This document shows, one piece after another, positions 34,206-42,600 of a stretch of DNA of 64,000 nt. The translations under genes and the position numbers were made by a program. This DNA comes from an uncultured Prevotellaceae bacterium (lineage in GTDB: Bacteria; Bacteroidota; Bacteroidia; Bacteroidales; Bacteroidaceae). The notes below the pieces were generated by a model. It saw only the letters and a program-made list of their open reading frames with translations. It did no database searches and was not told the DNA's origin. Location: the NCBI GenBank assembly GCA_900318115.1, contig ONJJ01000012.1, positions 1 through 64,000 on the forward strand. The letters run 5' to 3'. Positions within the stretch are counted from its first letter, which is position 1; each line of letters opens with the position of its first letter.

Positions 34206-36814
34206 GAAAGTCACTCGGAATCATACTATCATGGATGCTTCTCCTCGCGGCCTGCGTAGGCGAGAACGACATTCCGTCGAACCTCGTCGGCCAACAGGAA
34301 ACAACCGATAATGCCGCAGCGGACAGCATGGGGCGTTTCGAGCTGACGCTGACCGGCGAACGCGCCACGCGCGCCACCACCACCGTCATCAGCAAGGAGG
34401 AGGCAGAGCTGTTCCTCGTCACCATCTACAAGGGCAGCGACATCGTCCGCACCACCACCTACCTAAAGGACATCAACACCAGCCTCTCCGCAGGCTACGG
34501 CTACCGGGTTTTCGCCGAGAGCGTGTCGGAGCAGACGGCCATCACCAGCAACGACGGCTGGGGACAGCGGCGCTACGCCGGCACCTCCGCCTCCTTCGCC
34601 ATCAAGGCGGGCGAGGTGACACCCGTCAACGTAGGCTGCAGCGTGGCCAATGCCGGCTTCGAGGTCATCTTCGACGAGAGCGTGTCAGAATACTTCACCA
34701 CCTCCTACTCCGTCACCATCACCGACGGCGAACGCACCCTCGTCTTCGATGCCGCCAGCGGCGGCTCCAAGGTCGACGGCAACATCACCCCCGGGCGCAT
34801 AGCCTACTTCAACCTCGACGCCGAAGGCTCGCATACCATCAGCTACACCATCCGCGCCGTAGGACCGAAGACCGTGGAGAAGTCCGGAACCATAGACCTG
34901 AGCAAAGCCGTCATCAGCCGCATCAACCTCAACTACGAACGCAGCACCTTCGACTTCCAGGTCACCCTCGATGAGGAGTACCTCTTCGTGGAGGACATCA
35001 TCAACATCACCGACGAAGACATTCAGGTCGAAGACGGCTCCACGGACATCATCGCCACCCACCAGCCCTACACCGCCGAGGCCAACACCATCGCCACCCG
35101 CACAGCCCTCGACGAGGAGGGCAACACCGTCGGCTGGAACGCCGACGATGCCATCGCCGTCTACGACTTCACCTCGGCCAAGCACAGCTTCCCCATCGCC
35201 ATCGGCACCGACGGACAGATCAAGTTCTCCGGCAAGGTGACGCCCAAGAGTCCCCGCTTCGCCGCCATCTATCCCCATTCCCTCGCCGCCGAGAGCGCCG
35301 CCTCGAGCGCCGCACTCTCCGCAACCCTGCCCACCACGCAGTATGCCGCCACCTCCACGTTCGCTCCGGAGCTGAACATCTCCGTGGCCAAGGGCGAGCG
35401 ACACCTCGACGGCAGCCCCACAGAGGTCACCTTCTACAACGTCTGCCAGCTGCTGCGTTTCAGCGTGCCGCCCTACGCCGCCGGCAAGATCAGCAGCATC
35501 CGCCTCACTGCCACAGCACCCATTGCCGGCAAGCTGACCATCGACTACAGCGCCGCCGCGCCCAAGGTGTCCATCGCCGCCACGGAGAGCAAGGTCATCA
35601 CCATCCTGCCGCCGCGCCGCAGCACGACCTTCGACGCCGGCACCTACTACATCGTCTGCGCTCCCTCGCAGCTCGCGGGCTTCACCCTCTCCTTCACCAC
35701 CGCCTCCAAGGGCTATTCCCTGGCCTCCACCACCACCTTCGGCGGTGTGCTCAGCCGCATCCACTCGCTGGGGAACATCGACCTCATCAGCACCCCCGTG
35801 CCAGTCGCCACACACGTCTACTCCTCCGACGGCCTCCTGCAGGGCACCCAGGTACGCATCACCGACGCACCCATCGACGGACAAGCCTGGTCCGCAACCA
35901 TCCGTAATGCCGCAGGCACCGTCGTGCGCACCCTCGCAGGCAGCGGCGACCTCCAGTCCGCAGAGACCGACGCCGCCTGGCCATACCTCCCCAAGGGCAC
36001 CTACACCGTCAGCTACACCTACACCTCCTCCAATAACGACGCGCGCACGGGCGAAGTCTCGCTCACCGTGCCCGCTCCCACCCTCCGCCTCATTGTCGAC
36101 GGCTACTCGGCCCACACCAAATACGAAAGCGGCGACACCGACGGGGCCAACGCCTGCGAGCGCCTGACGTTCTACGCACCCTCGGCACGCTTCAGCGTGG
36201 CAGAAAGCCTGCTCAGCAACGCCTCCTACTCCCACTCCTACGTCCGCTCCTTCAACGGCCAGAGTCTGACGACCACCGAGGCGAAGAACGCCGTGGCATG
36301 GGGCAACTACACCGGCGTGCCCGTCAACGCCTCACCCTATCCCTTCTCCGTCACCGCCCACTTCGCCGGAGAGAGCGTCACCGCCACCAAGGACATCCGC
36401 ATCACCGGACTGCCGGCCTCCTTCGCACCGCCCACGCAGGCCGCAGGATGGGGCAACGACGACGGCACCACGGAGTTCGAGAGCAACTACGTCCGCCTCG
36501 GCAACTACTCCTTCAGCCAGCCCCACCGCATCAAGAACGACTCCTGGTTCCGCATCCCCGCCGGAGTGAAGCTCACCCTGGACTACGACATCATCCTGCA
36601 CCGCGCTGCCGTGAACACCACCGCCAACGTCAAGGCCGGGAACCAGGAAATCGTCACCGTCACGGAATCCAGATACGGACAGGACGTGCAGAATGCCGGC
36701 ACGAAGACCATCACCACCAACGCCGCCGTCACCACCGTCACCTGCGAAGGCAGCTACGGTTCCGGCGCCACACACACCAAAGTCTATAAACTCAACTTCA
36801 AATACGGTAAATAA
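34202..36814 (+). CDS. DUF4493/Mfa-like composite surface lipoprotein (870 aa)
   Basis: The start is at ATG 34202, overlapping the previous stop; an upstream in-frame ATG would give a basic non-signal N-terminus. Lipobox LLAAC (Cys18); strand GRFELTLTGE then RATRAT (Arg57). The DUF4493 domain runs to about residue 250. Residues about 275-525 resemble fimbrillin-like (Mfa-like) proteins: IATRTALDEEGNTVGWNADD, then AIAVYDF and RFAAIYPHSLAAE. The last ~340 residues are the module shared with the 603-aa protein. The combination of DUF4493 and an Mfa-like segment links this locus to fimbrial families. Surface localisation is likely; the function is inferred. Confidence 0.82.
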   Translation: MRKSLGIILSWMLLLAACVGENDIPSNLVGQQETTDNAAADSMGRFELTLTGERATRATTTVISKEEAELFLVTIYKGSDIVRTTTYLKDINTSLSAGYGYRVFAESVSEQTAITSNDGWGQRRYAGTSASFAIKAGEVTPVNVGCSVANAGFEVIFDESVSEYFTTSYSVTITDGERTLVFDAASGGSKVDGNITPGRIAYFNLDAEGSHTISYTIRAVGPKTVEKSGTIDLSKAVISRINLNYERSTFDFQVTLDEEYLFVEDIINITDEDIQVEDGSTDIIATHQPYTAEANTIATRTALDEEGNTVGWNADDAIAVYDFTSAKHSFPIAIGTDGQIKFSGKVTPKSPRFAAIYPHSLAAESAASSAALSATLPTTQYAATSTFAPELNISVAKGERHLDGSPTEVTFYNVCQLLRFSVPPYAAGKISSIRLTATAPIAGKLTIDYSAAAPKVSIAATESKVITILPPRRSTTFDAGTYYIVCAPSQLAGFTLSFTTASKGYSLASTTTFGGVLSRIHSLGNIDLISTPVPVATHVYSSDGLLQGTQVRITDAPIDGQAWSATIRNAAGTVVRTLAGSGDLQSAETDAAWPYLPKGTYTVSYTYTSSNNDARTGEVSLTVPAPTLRLIVDGYSAHTKYESGDTDGANACERLTFYAPSARFSVAESLLSNASYSHSYVRSFNGQSLTTTEAKNAVAWGNYTGVPVNASPYPFSVTAHFAGESVTATKDIRITGLPASFAPPTQAAGWGNDDGTTEFESNYVRLGNYSFSQPHRIKNDSWFRIPAGVKLTLDYDIILHRAAVNTTANVKAGNQEIVTVTESRYGQDVQNAGTKTITTNAAVTTVTCEGSYGSGATHTKVYKLNFKYGK

Positions 36815-36817
36815 CCG

Positions 36818-37642
36818 ATGCTCCGCCGCATACCACATATCATCTTAGTCCTGGCGACCGCAGCCCTCACCGCCTGCGTCAGTGAGCTCGACTCCCCGCG
36901 GAGTACGCAGCAGGGTTCCTTCGCCATTCATCTGGCTGCCGACAGCCTCGCCGTGGACATCGAGACCCGCGCCGCGCGGCTGCTCTCCGGCACCGAGGCA
37001 GAGGCCTTCTTCCTCACTCTCACACAGGACAACGAGACCCTCTGGCAGCACAAAGCCTACGCCACCATCACCGACGCCGACCGCACACAGCCGCTGGGAC
37101 AGGGCTATATCCTCACCGCAGAGAACATCACCGCCGACGAGGCCGAGACACTCAACGACGGATGGGGAGCACGGCGATATGCCGGCAGCTCAGAGCCGTT
37201 CGGCATCACTGCCGGACAGACGACCTACGTCACCGTGCCCTGCCGCATGACCAACGCCGGACTCTGCGTCACCTTCGACGACTCCTTCACCAGCTACTTC
37301 ACCGACTACGCCGTCACCACGGACGACCGCCGCACGCTGAAGTTCAACGGCACCAACGCTGCCGCCTTCGATGCCAACCGCCAACTCACCGCCGGCACCA
37401 TCGCCTACTACAACCCCAGCGCCGACGACGGCTCCCACACCGTAGACCTCTTCATCACCGCCTCGGCAGGATGGGAAGGCACCGTGCGACTGCACCGCAG
37501 CCTCACCCTGCAGGCCGGAAAAATCATTCGCCTGCGCGTGAAGCTCAACGGCACCGAACCCACCGAAGGAAACATCACCCTCACCGTCACCTACGACGAC
37601 ACCTTCGACGAACAACCCGGCGAGGAAGTCCTTCTCGAATAA
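36818..37642 (+). CDS. DUF4493-type surface lipoprotein (274 aa)
   Basis: Lipobox ALTAC (Cys20), strand GSFAIHLAADSLAVDIETRAA with Arg51, then a DUF4493 domain similar to the N-terminal part of the 870-aa protein (LNDGWGARRYAGSSEPFGIT here against NDGWGQRRYAGTSASFAI there). This shows a recent gene or domain duplication. The closing strands read NAGLCVTFDDSFTSYFTDYA and TVTYDDTF. The gap to the preceding gene is 3 nt. Co-transcription is certain in practice; the partner or function is unknown. Confidence 0.85.
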   Translation: MLRRIPHIILVLATAALTACVSELDSPRSTQQGSFAIHLAADSLAVDIETRAARLLSGTEAEAFFLTLTQDNETLWQHKAYATITDADRTQPLGQGYILTAENITADEAETLNDGWGARRYAGSSEPFGITAGQTTYVTVPCRMTNAGLCVTFDDSFTSYFTDYAVTTDDRRTLKFNGTNAAAFDANRQLTAGTIAYYNPSADDGSHTVDLFITASAGWEGTVRLHRSLTLQAGKIIRLRVKLNGTEPTEGNITLTVTYDDTFDEQPGEEVLLE

Positions 37643-37702
37643 ATTCTTTCGTGCAAGTAATCATAGAAAATAAGTTTAACTCTCTAAAACCCACACAAAA
37701 CA

Positions 37703-38500
37703 ATGAAAAAGCTATTTACTCTCGCACTGGCCGCCGCCACACTCGCCGGCTTCAGCGCATGCTCCAATGACGAGGAGAACAACATCGACTCCACCAAAGG
37801 CTACATCAACCTCGGTGTGACCATCGACAATACCCTCGCTACGCGTGCTATCCAGGATGCACCCGTAGCTAAGTGGTATGCTGTTGTAACCAATGAAGAT
37901 GGCGACTATGTCTATGGAACTGCAGGTTCAAAAGACCTCATTGGCACCACCCTCAGCACAAAACCTCTTGCCGCCGGCTCATACAATGTGGCCGTGGCAA
38001 ACTTTGCTACAAACGACGCTTGGCTGACGGCTAACGATGGCTTTGGTGCTGCATATTACGAAGGCAACGCTTCCGAGCAGACCGTCACAGCAGGCCAGAC
38101 CACAGATGTGGATATTGACTGTGGCAAGGCCAAGAACGCCAAGTTCAACATCGTTTCCTCCGGCTTCAGCGGAACAGCGCTCACCGTCAACGTCACCGCT
38201 CCCCGCACTCTGACCTTTGACAAGACTGCAACTCCCAGCACCATCGGCAAAGATGCCTTCTTCGCTCCTAAAGCCCAGCTCACCTACACCATCACCTACA
38301 CTATCAACGGCAACACGAAGACCTCTGACGCCAAGACCATCACCCTCGGTGAAGCAGGCAGCGCCAGCACCCTCACCATCAAGAGCAACAAGAACGGCAC
38401 CATCAGTGTCAGCATCACCTACGACGACGCCTACAATGGCGGCACGACCGATGAAATCGAGATCGACGCTGCCACCGGCGATGAAGTCGTAAAGCCCTAA
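37703..38500 (+). CDS. DUF4493-type surface lipoprotein (265 aa)
   Basis: Lipobox GFSAC (Cys20), strand GYINLGVTIDN, LATRAI (Arg48), then a DUF4493 domain. Residues about 100-130 (NDAWLTANDGFGAAYYEGNA) match the same stretch of its neighbours. The next segment KNAKFNIVSSGFSGTALTVN and the end SVSITYDDAYNGGTTDEIEI also fit. Its base composition looks less G/C-rich at the third codon position than the adjacent copies. A hairpin follows the stop after 23 nt, so part of the transcript may end here. Confidence 0.85.
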   Translation: MKKLFTLALAAATLAGFSACSNDEENNIDSTKGYINLGVTIDNTLATRAIQDAPVAKWYAVVTNEDGDYVYGTAGSKDLIGTTLSTKPLAAGSYNVAVANFATNDAWLTANDGFGAAYYEGNASEQTVTAGQTTDVDIDCGKAKNAKFNIVSSGFSGTALTVNVTAPRTLTFDKTATPSTIGKDAFFAPKAQLTYTITYTINGNTKTSDAKTITLGEAGSASTLTIKSNKNGTISVSITYDDAYNGGTTDEIEIDAATGDEVVKP

Positions 38501-38523
38501 TCCACGTATCCTTAAACATCCTG

Positions 38524-38555
38524 TGCAGAGGCATACCCCGCGGGATGCCTCTGCA
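38524..38555 (+). terminator. Hairpin between DUF4493 genes (attenuator or terminator)
   Basis: TGCAGAGGCAT (38524-38534) pairs perfectly with ATGCCTCTGCA (38545-38555) across a short G/C-rich loop. No T-run follows, so it may lower rather than stop downstream transcription or mark an mRNA end. Confidence 0.55.
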
Positions 38556-38580
38556 TAAACCCGTAACCATTTCCTCTCTT

Positions 38581-39471
38581 ATGCACGTCATGCGTTCCCT
38601 TTCGCGCCTACTCTCCCAAGTAACCACTCCCCTCTCTCTTCAGAGGGCGCTCGGGTGTGAGGCTCTTCTACTCCTCCTCCTCGCCTCCTGCTCCTCGGAC
38701 CTCCCCGAGTCGGGAGGCATGGGGCGTATCGTGCTCTCGCTGGACGGCAACGGGCTCTACACCGAGTTAGAGACACGCGCCACCCAGCCCCTCACCGACC
38801 TCACCGGCTACGTCTTCACCCTCAGCGGCACCACTGCCGGGGGCGAAGCCGTAGCCGCTCAGCAGGTCACCCTCACCCGCGTGGGCGAGACAAACACCTT
38901 TGCGGCCGTCGTTGAGGCGGGCACCTACCACCTCACGGCCGACAACTACGCTGCTGCGGCCTCCACCGCACAGGGCAGCCCCTACTACTCCGGCTCTTCC
39001 GACGACTTCACCGTGGCACCCGCCACCACCGTGCCCGTCAGCATCGCCCTCGGCACCCCGAAGAATGCCTGCGTCACCTACCTCCTCGACGACTCGTTCA
39101 CAGCACTCTACAACAATCCTACGATTGACATCAAGGACGGCAACAACACCCTCGCTACCTTGACAGCACCGGCACCCAACGCCACCTCACTCACCAACGC
39201 CGTCTACTGCCATGTCGCCTCGACCCCGGCAACCCAGACGCTCTACGCCCCCTCGGGCACCCCCATCTCACGCTCCCTGACCTACTCGGTCACAGCACGC
39301 GCCATCAGCGGCGCCACCTCAGGCACCTACGTCACCGATGTCGTGGGCGCCACCGGCACCATCACCATAGCCTCCGGTCGCCACACCGTCATCACCCTCA
39401 CCGCCAACTCCGTCACCGGCGAGGTGATTCCCATCATCGGAGGAGAAGACTATGAGGGAACATTCGACTAA
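38581..39471 (+). CDS. DUF4493-type surface lipoprotein (296 aa) with unusual long signal region
   Basis: The start is set at ATG 38581; 38545 is also in frame but lies in the upstream hairpin. The signal region is odd: about 25 residues (MHVMRSLSRLLSQVTTPL and on) precede the hydrophobic core LLLLLLASC (Cys37). The DNA there holds CCCTCTC/AGAGGG palindromic words, as if a repeat had entered. Strand GRIVLSLDGNG and LETRAT (Arg66) follow, then a DUF4493 domain (VVEAGTYHLTADNYAA; ACVTYLLDDSFTALYNNP). The gene ends the DUF4493 run; a CTAG-rich gap comes after it. Confidence 0.78.
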   Translation: MHVMRSLSRLLSQVTTPLSLQRALGCEALLLLLLASCSSDLPESGGMGRIVLSLDGNGLYTELETRATQPLTDLTGYVFTLSGTTAGGEAVAAQQVTLTRVGETNTFAAVVEAGTYHLTADNYAAAASTAQGSPYYSGSSDDFTVAPATTVPVSIALGTPKNACVTYLLDDSFTALYNNPTIDIKDGNNTLATLTAPAPNATSLTNAVYCHVASTPATQTLYAPSGTPISRSLTYSVTARAISGATSGTYVTDVVGATGTITIASGRHTVITLTANSVTGEVIPIIGGEDYEGTFD

Positions 39472-39686
39472 GACCACGTAGGATTCCATAGGACAGCCTA
39501 GGATAAACTAGAGTCAAAGCCCTCATAGCGGAACTGGAGGCCGAAGTCAACAAATGGCGCACCTGGTACGCCGAACAAAATAAGGCCGGGAAATTATAAA
39601 GGACCTTGGTCCCCCTAGGATAGCCTAGCTCCCCCTAAAATTACATAGGAAGACCTAGTCCTACCTAGTAAAAGAAAAAAGAATTA
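39472..39686. repeat. CTAG-rich gap with an orphan coding remnant
   Basis: 215 bp without a full gene. Words such as CCATAGGA, CCTAGGATA and CCTAGTCCTA occur on both sides (six CTAG sites). In the middle (39507-39599) is an open tail of about 30 codons ending ...WRTWYAEQNKAGKL-stop, without a start, probably the remains of a lost gene. Confidence 0.7.
39507..39599 (+). pseudogene. Orphan C-terminal coding fragment
   Basis: An in-frame stretch of 30 codons (TRVKALIAELEAEVNKWR, then TWYAEQNKAGKL) ends in TAA and has no start codon. It is preceded by a stop at 39504. The sequence looks coiled-coil and protein-like, unlike the CTAG words around it. The source family is not recognised; a transposase or phage-protein tail is possible. 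Confidence 0.4.
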
Positions 39687-42600
39687 ATGAAACAAAGATT
39701 TCAACATATTATCCTTCTTATAATCCTCGCACTCGCGTGGAGCGGGGAGGTGTGGGGTTATTCTTCAACAAAATTAAATGTTAGCGTTAGTGGTGGTGGA
39801 TTGGTGGCGATTACATCATCAACATCTGCTCCAGCCGCTTCTGCTTACCAGTCTTCTGCATCATTAGAACAGGGGCGTCATGGCTTTTTTGAAACACAAG
39901 TCACAGACTATTATTATATCTGGGTAAAGCCAAATAGTGGGTTTCAGGCTGTTTCTATGTCTGGTGACTTTAGCTCTTCTGAAACTAAAGCTTCGGGACA
40001 ATACTATGCTGTATCATTTAAAGGAAGAACATTTGTTGACGATGCAACAAAATCTGTTACGATAACTTTTAAGACCACCTATAATTTCTCAGCTACAGCA
40101 ACCCCAAATGGTTCATCATATGGTACTGCTTCGGCAAGTGTAAGTCCAACAAGTGTAGCAAACACTACAAGTACTTCTGCGTCATCAACGGCAACCTTTA
40201 CCGCAACTCCTAAAACTGGCTACGAGTTTCAAGGTTGGGGAACCACATCTACCGCGACCTCTTATGAGTCAACAGAAAATCCATATAAACCTACTATAAA
40301 TGGTATAGCAGGTTCGACTGCCAATAAAACTCTCTACGCCATCTTCAAACCTTACTTTAACTTTACAGTTACGGCCAATAAGATAAATGGCAGCTACGGT
40401 ACGGTTACACAATCAGTAACGTCAAAGGTCATAGGTAACCCGAGTGATAATTCGGCATCCACTCAGGCCACATTTACAGCTACGCCCAATGCAAATTGTA
40501 CCTTTGAGGGCTGGTATGAGGATGCTGAACATACTAAGCCGGCATCGGCAGACAATTCATATAAGAACCAGACATTCAAGCCAACGATAATTAATACCTC
40601 AATCGGTTCTACCAAGACTCTTACCTTATATGCTTATTTCAAGGCTAATCAGACGTTGACGTGGACGCACCCTGATATAGTGAACATTGTTAATGAAGTT
40701 ACGACCGAGGGGGCGGCTGCAGCAACGGCAAAATCTGCTGTCACTGGAACAGCTACTGAACTGGCGGTAACCTATTCAAGCAGTAACGCCAATGTAGCAA
40801 GCGTTAACGCAACGACTGGTGATGTTACAGGCGTTTCGGTTCCAACAGCCCCAGGTAATATTGTAACCATTACGGCCAGGCAAGCAGGTAATGCAGAATT
40901 CAACCCTGTGGAAGCTACTCGGCAATTTACCGTTATCAATAAGTATCGGGCGATGTACTCTCCATCTTTCACGGTAACGGCTGATGCAGCAACACTCTAT
41001 GTCGGTGATACTGAAACCATCACCTGTACTGACACAGGCGAGGGCTTCAAATATGATTCAACGGATCCAACGGTGGTAAGCATTTCTGAAAGCAACGGCG
41101 TTATCACGCTGAATGCACTTAAAGTCGGGACCTCCACCATTACCCTTACCCAACCTCCGACTACCACCCACTATGCCGCCTCGGCAATCTACAATATTAC
41201 CGTTACCAAGGTGCCCAACAATCTGAAGTTCAGCCTTGCTGCAACAGAAGCACTGGTTGACGGCACCATTGCTGTAACCTTTACCGACCAGAACAACACA
41301 GGAACTCCTATTGTCGGTGCTATCACGGAGCAGACGCTTTCGTCGGGCGTTAATCAGTCCGTCAATAATGAAACCCCGGTTATTACCTATGCCAATGGTG
41401 TCATTACTGCAAGAAATGCTGGTACGGCCAAGATAACCTTCTCGCAAGCAGAAACCGCGAAGTACGCAGGAAAAACCAGTTCTACGTACACCATTACCGT
41501 TTCGAAGTATAGCAATAACATAATAGCTACTGTTACACGAAACAATGTTAGCAGTACAGACCTCAAGCTGAAGTATGGCGAGACCGCCACGCTCTCCTAT
41601 ACCTACGAGAACAAGACTTCCACACCTACTGTCAGCCGTCACAGTGGTTCATATACCACCCTTTCTGGCAGCACCATTACCGCCGGCAACACCCAGGGAA
41701 ACGATGTTTATGAAATCATTCAGGCTGAGACCTACAAATACGAGGCAGGCTATGCATCGTTTACTATCCGTGTAAACAACACAGATGAGGCTACTGGCTA
41801 CGTTTTATACGATGATGAAGAACATGGATGGAGTACGATTAGTTCTTATACGACAGCAACATTATCAGGACCCGCCGATGTGTTATCCTATGATGCTTAT
41901 AAATGGTGGGGTGGTTACAACTATTTCTATGTTATGACTTCCACGAACAATGGTAGTTCTTGGGAACAATATGATAATCCAGATTTGCCAACAAGCTATA
42001 AGCACTATCCTGATAACAAGTTGAAAGAAAATGTCAATAGGATTAAATTTGAGACCCGATTGGGTGCCACATCAGAGAAACGTGTAAAGAATATCTTGGT
42101 TACTCGTAAGACCTACGTAAAAGAGTCGCACGACACTACCAAAGATAATCTCGGCACTGTACTCACTGGGAATACTGCAACCTCCGCCACTATCACTGTG
42201 AGCTACAGTTCTACCAACGGCGGCAATATCAGCATCCAAAGCGACAACGATAACTTCGTACCAAGTATATCGACTATTTCGGTTGAGAGTAACAAGAAGG
42301 CTACCAGCCCCGGCGGCACACAGTACATCTGCGGTGTTGATGGTACGCAGACTTTCACCGTAACCTATACCCCCGATCCAAAAGACTTACTCACGAAAGA
42401 TTTAAATCCTGAAACTGCCGTCATCACTATACGCGACCTATTCTACACGCAGACAATAACGCTGACGGCTACGGCTGCCAAGAGGGCTAACACGTTGGCA
42501 ATAATAGACGACCAGAGTGTAAAGGTTGATGATGTCATCTCAAATGTATATTCTTCTAAGAATAGCGATGCAACAATCACTCCAACTATAGAAAACATAG

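Noticed and set aside
34685-36235. 516-aa minus-strand frame opposite the 870-aa lipoprotein
   Set aside because: Gly/Asp/Val-rich shadow caused by the high G/C third positions of the real gene; no motif.
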